A DNA stretch of 64,000 nucleotides from Mucilaginibacter cryoferens (GTDB lineage: Bacteria > Bacteroidota > Bacteroidia > Sphingobacteriales > Sphingobacteriaceae): positions 62,001 to 126,000 of the forward strand of contig NZ_JACHCR010000005.1 of assembly GCF_014205845.1 (NCBI RefSeq), given 5' to 3'. Made by a program: the position numbers and the translations under genes. Positions 45,923 to 55,011 of this stretch are shown here, piece by piece (within the stretch, counting starts at the first letter, position 1; every line of letters begins with the position of its first letter). The notes under the pieces were generated by a model that worked only from the letters and a program-made list of their open reading frames with translations, ran no database searches and had not been told where the DNA came from.

Positions 45923-47677
45923 ATGGAGACGCAGACAATAGTTCAGGAAATAGGTGATATAGCAGAAGAAGCCGCAAAAACACCTGTAGTTGAAGTTTCA
46001 GGATCGGTAGCATTATTGGAGGCATTAATTGTTGAAGGTGTTGATACCATCTTCGGTTATCCGGGTGGCGCAATTATGCCCATCTACGATGCTTTGTTTG
46101 ATTACAATGATAAGCTGAACCATATTCTGGTGCGCCATGAGCAGGGAGGCATTCACGCCGGTCAGGGCTATGCACGTACATCGGGCAAATGTGGTGTTGT
46201 ATTTGCAACCAGCGGTCCCGGTGCAACCAACCTGGTAACAGGCTTAGCCGATGCACAGATCGATAGCACACCGTTGGTTTGTATCACCGGTCAGGTTTTC
46301 GCGCACCTTTTGGGTACCGATGCTTTCCAGGAAACAGATGTGATCAACATCACCACCCCGGTAACCAAATGGAACTACCAGGTAACTGATGCCAACGAGA
46401 TCCCCGAAGTGATCGCCAAAGCTTTCTATATAGCCAAAAGCGGGCGCCCCGGACCTGTTTTGATAGACATTACCAAAAACGCGCAGATCCAGTTATTTAA
46501 CTATAAAGGCTATACCAAGTGTAACCATATCCGCAGCTACAGGCCAAAACCTATAGTTAGGCCACAATATATCCAGGAAGCTGCTGCTTTAATTAACCAG
46601 GCCAAAAAACCATTTATACTTTGGGGACAAGGTGTTATTTTGGGTAGTGCCGAGCAGGAGTTTAAAGCTTTTGTAGAAAAAAGCGGTATCCCGGCGGCAT
46701 GGACCATATTAGGTGCAGGCGCTATACCAACAGATCACCCGCTAAATGTAGGTATGTTGGGCATGCACGGTAACTACGGCCCTAATGTTTTAACAAACGA
46801 GTGCGATGTATTGATCGCTATCGGTATGCGCTTTGACGATCGTGTAACCGGTCGCCTGGACAAATATGCTAAGCAGGCTAAAGTAATCCATTTGGATATT
46901 GACCCTGCCGAGATCGACAAAAACGTAAAATCAACCGTGCCTGTTTGGGGCGATTGTAAAGAAACACTGCCTTTGCTTACCGCATTGGTAGAGGGCAAAC
47001 AACATAACGAATGGCTGGCCAAATTTAATGAATATACCCGCCAGGAGGTTGAGCAGGTAATTGAACCCGAGCTTAACCCAACCACGGCAGAAATGACCAT
47101 GGGTGAGGTTATCAAACAATTAAACGAAATAACCAAAGGTGAGGCCGTAATTGTTACCGACGTTGGTCAGCACCAAATGGTGGCCTGCCGTTATGCCAAA
47201 CTAAATAACACCCGCAGCAATGTTACCAGCGGTGGCTTAGGTACCATGGGCTTTGCCCTGCCCGCAGCCATTGGTGCCAAATTTGGCGCACAGGATCGTA
47301 CTGTAGTTGCTATCATCGGTGATGGTGGTTTCCAGATGACCTGCCAGGAGTTGGGTACCATTATGCAAAGCGGTATTGATGTAAAGATCATCATCCTTAA
47401 TAACCGTTTTCTGGGTATGGTAAGGCAATGGCAAGAATTGTTTAACTCGCGCCGTTACTCTTTTGTTGATATCCAAAGCCCCGATTTTGTGGCGCTGGCA
47501 GCAGCATACCGTATTCCAGGTAAAGTAATTGACGACCGCAAGGACCTTCCATCGGCATTAAATGAAATGCTGAGCAACAAAGGATCATTCCTTTTAGAAG
47601 TGATGGTTACCAAAGAGAACAACGTGTTCCCGATGGTACCACAAGGATGCAGTGTAAGCGAGATCAGGTTAAAGTAA
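45923..47677 (+). CDS. ilvB: Acetolactate synthase large (catalytic) subunit
   Basis: A 584-aa thiamine-diphosphate enzyme that condenses pyruvate with pyruvate or 2-oxobutyrate. The fold begins at VALLEALIVEGVDTIFGYPGG after a ~30-residue acidic lead. RHEQGGIHAGQGYAR contains the cofactor-activating glutamate, and the TPP-Mg motif runs from GDGGFQMT to NNRF. It lies 116 bp after ilvD and is followed directly by its regulatory subunit gene. Confidence 0.97.
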   Translation: METQTIVQEIGDIAEEAAKTPVVEVSGSVALLEALIVEGVDTIFGYPGGAIMPIYDALFDYNDKLNHILVRHEQGGIHAGQGYARTSGKCGVVFATSGPGATNLVTGLADAQIDSTPLVCITGQVFAHLLGTDAFQETDVINITTPVTKWNYQVTDANEIPEVIAKAFYIAKSGRPGPVLIDITKNAQIQLFNYKGYTKCNHIRSYRPKPIVRPQYIQEAAALINQAKKPFILWGQGVILGSAEQEFKAFVEKSGIPAAWTILGAGAIPTDHPLNVGMLGMHGNYGPNVLTNECDVLIAIGMRFDDRVTGRLDKYAKQAKVIHLDIDPAEIDKNVKSTVPVWGDCKETLPLLTALVEGKQHNEWLAKFNEYTRQEVEQVIEPELNPTTAEMTMGEVIKQLNEITKGEAVIVTDVGQHQMVACRYAKLNNTRSNVTSGGLGTMGFALPAAIGAKFGAQDRTVVAIIGDGGFQMTCQELGTIMQSGIDVKIIILNNRFLGMVRQWQELFNSRRYSFVDIQSPDFVALAAAYRIPGKVIDDRKDLPSALNEMLSNKGSFLLEVMVTKENNVFPMVPQGCSVSEIRLK

Positions 47678-47725
47678 AAGAAGCCCCTACCCCCGTTGGC
47701 TAACCGGGAACTAAAAAAAAAAATC

Positions 47726-48328
47726 ATGAGTGAGGATATAGAAAAACAGGAATTTAACATCACGGTTTATACCGAAAACCAGATTGGTTTATTAAACCGG
47801 ATTGCTATTATATTTACCCGTCGTAAAATCAATATCGACAGCCTTAATACGTCTCCATCTGAGATAGAGCGCATTCACAGGTTTAATATTGTGATTAACG
47901 AATCTGAGGATGTGGTACGCAAACTTACCCGCCAGATTGAGAAACAGGTAGAGGTATTAAAATGCTATTACCACACCAACGCCGATGTTATTTGGCAGGA
48001 AATGGCATTATACAAAGTATCAACCGATGTTATTGCCGAAAAGGTAAGCGTTGAGCGTTTATTGCGCGAAAACGGCGCCCGCGTAGTTGTGTTGCGTAAG
48101 GATTATACCGTGTTTGAAACTACCGGCCACCGCGAGGAAACCGATAATCTGATCAGTATTTTACAACCTTACGGCCTGATAGAATTTGTACGCAGCGCCC
48201 GTGTTGCAATTATTAAAGATAGTGACGGATTTAACCGTAAATTGCGTGAGTTTGAGCGCCTTGAACCGGGCGAAGACGTTATTGAGAACGAATATTTAAA
48301 CCAGGGACAAAAAGTATTTACGATGTAA
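47726..48328 (+). CDS. ilvN: Acetolactate synthase small (regulatory) subunit
   Basis: A 200-aa regulatory subunit. The N-terminal ACT domain starts at FNITVYTENQIGLLNRIAII and continues with RRKINIDSLNTSPSE; it binds valine in known systems. The second part (SVERLLRENGARVVVLRKDY) matches the IlvN/IlvH C-terminal domain. I chose the ATG at 47726; the longer frame from a TTG at 47696 would add ten residues lying in a short GC-rich spacer repeat. The stop is followed at once by a CCCCC/GGGGG hairpin. Confidence 0.94.
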   Translation: MSEDIEKQEFNITVYTENQIGLLNRIAIIFTRRKINIDSLNTSPSEIERIHRFNIVINESEDVVRKLTRQIEKQVEVLKCYYHTNADVIWQEMALYKVSTDVIAEKVSVERLLRENGARVVVLRKDYTVFETTGHREETDNLISILQPYGLIEFVRSARVAIIKDSDGFNRKLREFERLEPGEDVIENEYLNQGQKVFTM

Positions 48329-48356
48329 AGCCCCCCAGCCCCCTGAAGGGGGAGTG
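48329..48356 (+). repeat. Single CCCCCT-type hairpin after ilvN
   Basis: GCCCCCCAGCCCCCTGAAGGGGGAG follows the ilvN stop and matches the left arm of the repeat after ilvD. No inverted partner lies before ilvC; the next right-type arm is at 53051-53075, before leuB. Confidence 0.85.
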
Positions 48357-48444
48357 AGAAGTATAACCTTAAATTAATTATAAAATCAAAAATCGGTGAG
48401 ATCGCATAAAATCAGTGAGATCATCAAAAACAAACAATAAAACA

Positions 48445-49503
48445 ATGGCAAAATTAAATTTCGGCGGTACCGAAGAAAATGTGGTTACCCGCGATGAGTT
48501 CCCTTTATCAAAAGCTCAGGATGTACTAAAAGACGAAGTTGTAGCGGTAATTGGCTATGGCGTTCAAGGTCCGGGCCAGGCGTTAAACCAAAAAGACAAT
48601 GGCATTAATGTTATTGTTGGTCAGCGTAAAGGCACCAAAACATGGGATAAAGCTGTAAGTGATGGCTTTGTACCAGGCGAAACCCTTTTTGAAATTGAAG
48701 AAGCTTTAGAAAGAGGAACTGTAATTTGCTACTTATTGAGCGACGCTGCACAAATTGCGGTATGGCCAACTGTTAAAAAACACCTTACTCCGGGTAAAGC
48801 ATTATACTTCTCTCACGGTTTTGGCATCACATTTAACGAGCAAACAGGCATCGTTCCTCCTGCTGATGTTGACGTATTTTTGGTTGCCCCTAAAGGTTCT
48901 GGTACTTCATTACGTCGTATGTTCCTGCAAGGCCGTGGCTTAAACTCAAGCTACGCAATTTTCCAGGATGCTACAGGTAAAGCGTTTGAACGTGTTATAG
49001 CTTTAGGTATTGCTGTTGGCAGCGGTTACTTATTCGAAACCAACTTCAAAAAAGAAGTATTCAGCGATTTAACCGGCGAGCGTGGTACGCTGATGGGTTG
49101 TATCCAGGGTATTTTTGCTGCACAATACGAAGTATTACGTGCAAATGGTCACTCACCATCTGAGTCTTTCAACGAAACTGTTGAAGAACTAACCCAATCA
49201 TTAATGCCTTTAGTTGCAGAAAATGGTATGGACTGGATGTACGCCAATTGCTCAACTACAGCACAACGTGGTGCTTTGGATTGGTGGAAAAAATTCCGTG
49301 ATGCTACTAAACCAGTATTTGAAGACCTATACAAAAGCGTTGCTACAGGTGTTGAGTCACAAAAATCAATTGATTCAAACAGCAAAGAAGATTACCGCGA
49401 AAAACTGGATGCCGAACTGAAAGAATTACGCGAAAGCGAATTATGGCAGGCAGGTAAAACTGTACGCAGCTTACGCCCTGAAAACCAGGTTGTAGAAGCT
49501 TAA
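48445..49503 (+). CDS. ilvC: Ketol-acid reductoisomerase (class I)
   Basis: A 352-aa enzyme that isomerises and reduces acetolactate and acetohydroxybutyrate. The nucleotide-binding motif GYGVQGPGQ is at residues 37-45 of the protein started at the ATG at 48445. YFSHGFGITF and the acidic metal-binding helices (SDLTGERGTLMG, GHSPSESFNETVEELTQS) follow. The length fits the short class I form. A GTG at 48415 is in frame but would give an N-terminus outside the family fold. Confidence 0.96.
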   Translation: MAKLNFGGTEENVVTRDEFPLSKAQDVLKDEVVAVIGYGVQGPGQALNQKDNGINVIVGQRKGTKTWDKAVSDGFVPGETLFEIEEALERGTVICYLLSDAAQIAVWPTVKKHLTPGKALYFSHGFGITFNEQTGIVPPADVDVFLVAPKGSGTSLRRMFLQGRGLNSSYAIFQDATGKAFERVIALGIAVGSGYLFETNFKKEVFSDLTGERGTLMGCIQGIFAAQYEVLRANGHSPSESFNETVEELTQSLMPLVAENGMDWMYANCSTTAQRGALDWWKKFRDATKPVFEDLYKSVATGVESQKSIDSNSKEDYREKLDAELKELRESELWQAGKTVRSLRPENQVVEA

Positions 49504-49511
49504 GGAGCCTC

Positions 49512-49647
49512 ACCCTGCCCTCTCCAAAGGAGAGGGTTCTGTGATGGGCATGTTAAAAAATAAAAACCCTCTCTTTTAATAAGAGAGGGTTTCAATGGAT
49601 ACGATTAATAATCATAAAAGTAAAATCCTCTCCTTTGGAGAGGATTT
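49512..49647. repeat. Three hairpins between ilvC and leuC
   Basis: CCCTCTCC-AAA-GGAGAGGG (49518-49536), AACCCTCTCTT-TTAAT-AAGAGAGGGTT (49565-49591) and AAATCCTCTCC-TTT-GGAGAGGATTT (49623-49647) are all perfect stems. The first and third arms, with their outer GCCTCACC and GGTGAGGC, are in opposite orientation, so the pair brackets the middle hairpin. Confidence 0.92.
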
Positions 49648-49657
49648 AGGTGAGGCT

Positions 49658-51073
49658 ATGGGACAAACATTATTTGATAAGATATGGGATGCGCACGTCG
49701 TCAGTAGCAACGAGGGTTTTCCTGATATCTTATACATCGACACACACTTCATACACGAGGTAACCAGTCCGCAGGCATTTGATGGTCTGCGCACCAGGGG
49801 ATTACCGGTTTTCAGGCCAAAACAAACAGTGGCCACGGCAGATCATAACGTTCCTACAATTGATCAGCACCTCCCAATAAAAGAAGAACTTTCCCGCTAC
49901 CAGGTTGATATGCTCACCAAAAACTGTAAGGAGTTTGGTATCGAGCTTTACGGTTTAGGTCACCCTTTCCAGGGCATCGTACACGTAATAGGCCCCGAGC
50001 TGGGCATAACCCGACCGGGTGGCACTTATGTTTGTGGCGATAGTCATACTTCAACACATGGTGCCTTTGGTGCTATAGCGTTTGGCATAGGTACATCACA
50101 GGTTGAACAGGTAATGGCAACCCAGTGTTTACTGCAATCGCGCCCCAAAAGGATGAAGATTGAAGTGAATGGCAAATTGCAAAAAGGTGTTGGCGCCAAG
50201 GATATCATCCTGTATATCATCTCCAAAACCTCGGCCGCTGGCGGTACAGGTTATGCTGTAGAATATGCCGGCGATACTATCCGCTCGTTGAGCATGGAAG
50301 GCCGCATGACTATCTGTAACATGAGCATCGAAATGGGTGCCCGTTGCGGACTGATAGCGCCTGATGATACCACTATTGAATATGTAAAAGGTCGCGAATT
50401 TGCCCCTAAAGGCGAAGAGTGGGACAAAGCAGTAGCTTACTGGAAAACTTTATACTCAGATGCTGATGCAGCCTTTGATGAAGTATTATCCTTTAAAGCC
50501 GAAGATATTGAGCCAATGATAACCTACGGAACAAACCCCGGTATGGGCATTGGCGTTACACAACACGTTCCCGAAACTGCTTCGTTTGAAGCCAAAGAAC
50601 AGGGATCATACAAAAAAGCCCTTGATTATATGGGCCTGCACGATGATGAGCAGTTATTAGGTAAACCTATTGATTATGTATTCATCGGCAGCTGTACCAA
50701 CTCGCGCATTGAAGACCTACGCCAGGTAGCCGAATTTGTAAAAGGCAAACACAAGGCAGATAGCGTTACCGTATGGGTAGTTCCCGGCTCCAAACAAGTA
50801 CAGGAACAAGCCATCCGCGAAGGTCTCGACAAAATATTTGATGCCGCCGGCTTCCCTTTAAGAGAACCAGGCTGCAGCGCATGTTTAGGTATGAACGAAG
50901 ACAAGATCCCGGCAGGTAAATACTGTGTATCTACCTCCAACCGTAACTTCGAAGGCAGGCAAGGACCAAACTCCCGCACCTTCTTGGCAAGCCCGCTAAC
51001 GGCGGCCGCGAGTGCAATTACGGGGGTGGTTACGGATATACGGTCGTTTTTGTCGGAATCAGAATTAGTGTAA
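49658..51073 (+). CDS. leuC: 3-isopropylmalate dehydratase large subunit
   Basis: A 471-aa aconitase-family subunit that interconverts 2- and 3-isopropylmalate with Leu[15 protein letters not shown] is the family N-terminus, [13 protein letters not shown] binds substrate, and the [4Fe-4S] ligands are in IGSCTNSR and PGCSACLGM. The frame is open from an ATG at 49595, but those 21 extra codons are the third hairpin of the intergenic repeat, so I start at the ATG at 49658. The 3' end runs into a GAGAT-family repeat. Confidence 0.96.
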   Translation: MGQTLFDKIWDAHVVSSNEGFPDILYIDTHFIHEVTSPQAFDGLRTRGLPVFRPKQTVATADHNVPTIDQHLPIKEELSRYQVDMLTKNCKEFGIELYGLGHPFQGIVHVIGPELGITRPGGTYVCGDSHTSTHGAFGAIAFGIGTSQVEQVMATQCLLQSRPKRMKIEVNGKLQKGVGAKDIILYIISKTSAAGGTGYAVEYAGDTIRSLSMEGRMTICNMSIEMGARCGLIAPDDTTIEYVKGREFAPKGEEWDKAVAYWKTLYSDADAAFDEVLSFKAEDIEPMITYGTNPGMGIGVTQHVPETASFEAKEQGSYKKALDYMGLHDDEQLLGKPIDYVFIGSCTNSRIEDLRQVAEFVKGKHKADSVTVWVVPGSKQVQEQAIREGLDKIFDAAGFPLREPGCSACLGMNEDKIPAGKYCVSTSNRNFEGRQGPNSRTFLASPLTAAASAITGVVTDIRSFLSESELV

Positions 51074-51074
51074 A

Positions 51075-51145
51075 CAGATATGAGAGGTGAGATTTGAGAC
51101 AGCTTCAAAAATCTCATATCTAAAATCTGGTATCTCAAATCTAAA
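51075..51145. repeat. GAGAT-family inverted repeat pair after leuC
   Basis: The left arm CAGATATGAGAGGTGAGA with TTTGAGAC (51075-51100) is answered by AATCTCATATCT and TATCTCAAATCTAAAT (51109-51145). It is the same family as at 42768-42900 and 55011-55140. Confidence 0.9.
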
Positions 51146-51148
51146 TAA

Positions 51149-51430
51149 ATGATACTCGAAGTTGCCATACTCCATGTGATACCCGGCCAGGAAGATGACT
51201 TTTTAAAAGCGTTTTCACAAGCACAGGGCATTATATCAAAAATGGCCGGTTATTATTCCCATCAATTAAAAAGATGCATTGAGCACACAAACCAATTCAT
51301 TTTACTGGTAGAATGGGAAAAACTTACCGACCATACAGTAGGCTTCAGAGCATCAAAAGAATACCAGGAATGGAAAGGTTTATTACATCATTTTTATAGC
51401 CCTTTTCCTACTGTAGAACATTACGAATAA
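51149..51430 (+). CDS. Antibiotic biosynthesis monooxygenase (ABM) domain protein
   Basis: A 93-aa single-domain protein with the ferredoxin-like ABM fold: LEVAILHVIPGQEDDFLKAF, a central helix with SHQLKRCIEHTNQFILLVEW, and FRASKEYQEW. Members are small cofactor-free oxygenases or haem/quinone-binding proteins that act as dimers; many have no known substrate. The gene is inserted between leuC and leuD with a different repeat pair on each side, so it is not an expected part of leucine synthesis. It may be a cargo gene co-transcribed with the operon. Confidence 0.85.
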   Translation: MILEVAILHVIPGQEDDFLKAFSQAQGIISKMAGYYSHQLKRCIEHTNQFILLVEWEKLTDHTVGFRASKEYQEWKGLLHHFYSPFPTVEHYE

Positions 51431-51446
51431 AGAAAAATAATAACGC

Positions 51447-51526
51447 GTCATTGCGAGGTACGAAGCAATCCCCAACTATACAGGGAGGATTTGCATATCG
51501 GAGATTGCGCCGTACCCCCCAATGAC
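51447..51526. repeat. GTCATTGCGAGG-type inverted repeat pair before leuD
   Basis: GTCATTGCGAGGTACGAAGC and AATC (51447-51470) are matched in opposite orientation at 51503-51526 (GATTGCGCCGTACCCC with CCAATGAC). The spacer begins CAATCCCCAACTATACAG, which recurs exactly at 57631-57648. This sequence type is widely dispersed in bacterial genomes. Confidence 0.9.
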
Positions 51527-51540
51527 GAAAACGCAATATT

Positions 51541-52131
51541 ATGAGTACCAAAATATTCAAACATATACAAACCAGCGTGGTGCCTTTGCCTATCGAGAAT
51601 ATCGATACGGATCAAATTATCCCCGCCCGGTTTTTGAAGGCCACTACCCGCGAGGGCTTTGGCAATAATTTATTTCGCGATTGGCGTTTTGATGGCGACG
51701 ATAACCCTAAACAGGAGTTCGTGCTCAACAACCCTAACTATGGCGGCAAAATCCTGGTTGCAGGTAAAAACTTTGGTTGCGGCAGTAGCCGCGAGCATGC
51801 TGCCTGGGCCATTGCCGATTATGGTTTTGATGCCGTGGTAAGCAGCTTTTTTGCCGATATTTTTAAAGGCAACGCGCTGAACAACGGCTTACTACCGGTA
51901 CAGGTAAGCGAAGACTTTTTAAAGAAGATCTTCGATGCTGTTTATGCCGATGAACATGCCGTTGTAGAGATTGACCTGGTTGATCAATTCATTAAAATTG
52001 TAGCCACCGGCGAACAGGAAACTTTTGAGGTTAACCCCTACAAAAAAGCGTGCATGACCAATGGCTACGACGATATCGACTACATCCTGAGCAAAAAGGA
52101 ATTGGTAGAAGAATTTGAAGAGAAGAGGTAA
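51541..52131 (+). CDS. leuD: 3-isopropylmalate dehydratase small subunit
   Basis: A 196-aa subunit with the swivel domain of aconitases. [20 protein letters not shown] is the family N-terminus, and [16 protein letters not shown] contains the substrate-binding serine and arginine. It completes the LeuCD enzyme encoded by leuC 467 bp upstream. The separation by an ABM gene and two repeat pairs is unusual, since leuC and leuD are normally adjacent. Confidence 0.96.
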   Translation: MSTKIFKHIQTSVVPLPIENIDTDQIIPARFLKATTREGFGNNLFRDWRFDGDDNPKQEFVLNNPNYGGKILVAGKNFGCGSSREHAAWAIADYGFDAVVSSFFADIFKGNALNNGLLPVQVSEDFLKKIFDAVYADEHAVVEIDLVDQFIKIVATGEQETFEVNPYKKACMTNGYDDIDYILSKKELVEEFEEKR

Positions 52132-52237
52132 AAGCTGAAAGGTAAAAGGGGAAAGGTCGGGAAATAAAAGGCAAAAACTGAAAGGTAAAAGGTTTGGCCA
52201 GCCGCAAAGACCAATGAACCAGTGAACTAATGAACCA
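52132..52237. repeat. Simple direct repeats between leuD and the methyltransferase gene
   Basis: Copies of CTGAAAGGTAAAAGG (52136-52150 and 52179-52193) are followed by AATGAACCAGTGAACTAATG and AATGAACAA units (52212-52240). The last unit contains the ATG of the following gene. Confidence 0.85.
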
Positions 52238-53029
52238 ATGAACAAAACAATCCAAAGAGAAGGCAAAGGCACAGCGAAGCTGTTCGACGAACGTAGTTTG
52301 GCGAATGATTATGCTACGCTTACGTCTGCGCTTAAACCCGGTCTGCGGGTTTTGGATGTGGGTTGTGGTACTGGTGCTATCAGTAAAGACATAGCGGCCA
52401 AAGTTGGTGATACCGGTCATGTTACGGGTATTGATAATACGGAGTATTTTATACAAAGCGGGAAGGAAACTTATGCTGATGTTAAAAACCTCAGTTTGAT
52501 ATATACCGACCTGTTTGCTTACGAACCGGAAGAACAATTTGACCTGATTGTAGCAGCCCGGGTTTTGCAATGGCTAAACAACCCGGTGGAGGCTTTAAAG
52601 AAAATGTATTCGCTATTAAAACCAGGCGGTGTAGTATCTATATTAGATTATAACCACGAGGCACTGGAATGGCAGCCGCAACCGCCGCCAAGCATGCTTA
52701 GGTTTTACGCCACCTTTTTAAGATGGCGCGGCGATGCCGGCATGAACAACCACATAGCCGAAGACCTGCCCGGATACTTTGAAGAAGCAGGTTTTACAGC
52801 TATCGTGGGGTTTAATGCCGATGAAGTTTATAAAAAAGGCGAACTCAACTTTATCAACAAAGCAGGCATCTGGGCCAAAGTGGCCCAATCGACGCAAATG
52901 GTAGAAGAATGCTATATCGACGATGAACTCCGCCTGCTGGCTATCGATGAATATACCCAATGGGTAGCAACCGATGCTGAGTGCATGACAATGAAACTAA
53001 AAGAAATACGCGGTATAAAACCCGCATAA
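52238..53029 (+). CDS. Class I SAM-dependent methyltransferase
   Basis: A 263-aa methyltransferase. LDVGCGTG (residues 39-46) is the SAM-binding motif I, VTGIDNTEYF motif II and FDLIVAARVLQWL motif IV, with LLKPGGVVSILDYN after it. The remaining ~100 residues form a family-specific C-terminal part. The substrate is unknown; small molecules or quinone precursors are possible. It is inserted between leuD and leuB, with simple repeats before it and a CCCCC/GGGGG hairpin after it. Confidence 0.87.
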   Translation: MNKTIQREGKGTAKLFDERSLANDYATLTSALKPGLRVLDVGCGTGAISKDIAAKVGDTGHVTGIDNTEYFIQSGKETYADVKNLSLIYTDLFAYEPEEQFDLIVAARVLQWLNNPVEALKKMYSLLKPGGVVSILDYNHEALEWQPQPPPSMLRFYATFLRWRGDAGMNNHIAEDLPGYFEEAGFTAIVGFNADEVYKKGELNFINKAGIWAKVAQSTQMVEECYIDDELRLLAIDEYTQWVATDAECMTMKLKEIRGIKPA

Positions 53030-53050
53030 CAATATCTAACTATAAAAACA

Positions 53051-53075
53051 TTCCCCCTTTAGGGGGTTAGGGGGC
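53051..53075 (+). repeat. Single CCCCCT-type hairpin before leuB
   Basis: TTCCCCCTTTAGGGGGTTAG with GGGGC matches the right arm of the repeat before ilvB. The left-type arm that would pair with it is 4.7 kb upstream, after ilvN. Confidence 0.85.
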
Positions 53076-53083
53076 TCGGCTTA

Positions 53084-54175
53084 ATGAAAAAACACATTTT
53101 AGTAATACCCGGCGACGGGATAGGCCCCGAGGTTACTACCTGGGGTAAAGCGGTTTTAGAAAAAATTGGTCAAGATTTCGGCCACGAGTTTACTTTTGAC
53201 GAGGCCCTGATGGGTCACGCCGGTATCGAGGCTACGGGTAACCCGCTGCCCGATGAAACTTTGGCAAAAGCAAAGGCCAGTGATGCCATTTTATTCGGCG
53301 CTATCGGTCACATCAAATACGATAATGATCCGTCGGCAAAGGTTAGACCCGAGCAGGGATTATTAAAAATCCGTAAGGAACTGGGATTGTATGCCAACCT
53401 GCGCCCTATCATGTTATTTGATGAGCTGCTGGATGCATCGAGCCTAAAACCGGAAATTTTGAAAGGAACCGACATTCTTTTCTTCCGGGAACTCACCGGC
53501 GATGTTTACTTTGGCGAGAAAAAACGCAGCGAAGACCGCAATACCGCATCAGATCTGATGATCTATTCCCGTTACGAGGTAGAGCGCATCGCCACTAAAG
53601 CATACGAAGCCGCTATGGTTCGAGGCAAAAGATTATGCTCTGTTGATAAAGCCAATGTACTGGAGACATCACGCCTGTGGCGCGAAGTAGTACAGGAGAT
53701 AGCTAAAAACTATCCCGAGGTAGAAACCGAACACATGTTTATCGATAACGCAGCTATGCAGCTGGTTAAAAACCCTAAAAAGTTTGACGTGGTATTAACC
53801 GCCAACCTTTTTGGCGATATTTTAACCGACGAAGCATCGCAGATTGCAGGGTCAATGGGTATGCTGGCATCGGCATCAATTGGCGATGGCACAGGCTTTT
53901 TTGAGCCTATCCACGGTTCGGCGCATGATATTGCCGGCATGGATAAAGCCAATCCGCTGGCGTCTATCCTATCGGTTGCGTTGATGTTGGAGATCAGCTT
54001 CGGCCTTAAAGACGAAGCCAAGCTCATCACATCAGCCATAGATAAAACGCTTAAAGAAGGTTACCGCACCGGCGATATTGCCGACGCCAATACCGACAAA
54101 GCCAAAATTTTAGGCACAAAGGCAATGGGCCAAAAAGTGTTGGAATATTTAGCCCCACCCAACCCTCCCCGGTAG
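53084..54175 (+). CDS. leuB: 3-isopropylmalate dehydrogenase
   Basis: A 363-aa NAD-dependent dehydrogenase that oxidises and decarboxylates 3-isopropylmalate to 2-ketoisocaproate. HILVIPGDGIGPEV starts the fold, GDVYFGEKKR and DKANVLETSRLW line the active site, NLFGDILTDEAS binds the metal and EPIHGSAHDIAG the NAD. The last residues, APPNPPR, are encoded by the left arm of an intergenic repeat (54151-54182), which also supplies the TAG stop, so the natural C-terminus has been replaced or extended by repeat DNA. Confidence 0.96.
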   Translation: MKKHILVIPGDGIGPEVTTWGKAVLEKIGQDFGHEFTFDEALMGHAGIEATGNPLPDETLAKAKASDAILFGAIGHIKYDNDPSAKVRPEQGLLKIRKELGLYANLRPIMLFDELLDASSLKPEILKGTDILFFRELTGDVYFGEKKRSEDRNTASDLMIYSRYEVERIATKAYEAAMVRGKRLCSVDKANVLETSRLWREVVQEIAKNYPEVETEHMFIDNAAMQLVKNPKKFDVVLTANLFGDILTDEASQIAGSMGMLASASIGDGTGFFEPIHGSAHDIAGMDKANPLASILSVALMLEISFGLKDEAKLITSAIDKTLKEGYRTGDIADANTDKAKILGTKAMGQKVLEYLAPPNPPR

Positions 54176-54254
54176 GGAGGGCTTTAAAAGTCTATTTTAA
54201 TAACAATTAAATAAAAAAAGTCTCCCCTACCGGGAGAGATTTAGAGGGGGCTAC
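54151..54254. repeat. CCCTCCC/GGGAGGG inverted pair overlapping the leuB 3' end
   Basis: The left arm (54151-54182) includes the CCCTCCC-CGGTA-GGGAGGG hairpin and the last codons of leuB. The right arm (54221-54254), CTCCCCTACCGGGAGAGA followed by AGAGGGGGCT, is an inverted relative and ends at the start of the next gene. Confidence 0.9.
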
Positions 54255-54255
54255 A

Positions 54256-55011
54256 ATGAAATGGAACGCTGATTTATACGACCAAAAGCACGCCTTTGTA
54301 TTCAAATTTGGCGAAGATGTTTTGGCTTTGCTGGATGTTAAGGCCGGCGAGCGCATTTTGGATATTGGCTGCGGTACAGGCCATTTAACCAAGCAGATAC
54401 AGGATAAAGGCGCCATTGTAAAAGGCACCGATTATTCGCCGGATATGATAGCACAGGCCCAAACATTATTCCCTGATGTTGATTTCGCGGTAGAGAATGC
54501 GGCCGATTTTTATACCGAGCAAAAGTACGATGCCGTTTTCAGCAACGCTGCCCTGCACTGGGTGCTTGATGCCAACGGCGCTATAAAAAGCATTTATGAT
54601 GCATTGAAACCCGGCGGCCGCTTTGTGGCCGAAATGGGTGGCAAAGGCAACGTAACCAGGTTATTAGAAGCTATCCGCCTGGTATTACAAAACCACGGTT
54701 ACCATGAACAGGCCGATACCAAAGTATGGTTTTTCCCGTCCACAGCCGAATATGCCAAACTATTGGAAGACCACGGCTTCAGGGTAACCTTTACGGCGCA
54801 CTACGACCGTAAAACACCACTACTGGATGGCGACCAGGGCGTAGCCAAATGGGTAACCATGTTTGGTGCCCAGTTTTTAGAAGGCATTGCCGACGACGAA
54901 AAAGAACAAATACTAAAAGAAATAACCCAAAAGCTGGAACCCTACTATAACGAAAGCGGCCAATGGTACGCCGATTATAAAAGACTAAGGTTTATAGCAG
55001 TGAAGGAATAG
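54256..55011 (+). CDS. Class I SAM-dependent methyltransferase (trans-aconitate methyltransferase-like)
   Basis: A 251-aa methyltransferase. LDIGCGTG (residues 35-42) is motif I, KGTDYSPDMIAQAQ motif II, and YDAVFSNAALHWVLD, with ALKPGGRFVAEMGGKGNV after it, matches trans-aconitate methyltransferase (Tam)-like enzymes. Tam esterifies trans-aconitate and related acids, including isopropylmalate in some yeast enzymes; its place between leuB and leuA makes a substrate from this pathway possible, though unproven. A different repeat pair lies on each side, and its stop lies in the downstream GAGAT repeat. Confidence 0.87.
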   Translation: MKWNADLYDQKHAFVFKFGEDVLALLDVKAGERILDIGCGTGHLTKQIQDKGAIVKGTDYSPDMIAQAQTLFPDVDFAVENAADFYTEQKYDAVFSNAALHWVLDANGAIKSIYDALKPGGRFVAEMGGKGNVTRLLEAIRLVLQNHGYHEQADTKVWFFPSTAEYAKLLEDHGFRVTFTAHYDRKTPLLDGDQGVAKWVTMFGAQFLEGIADDEKEQILKEITQKLEPYYNESGQWYADYKRLRFIAVKE

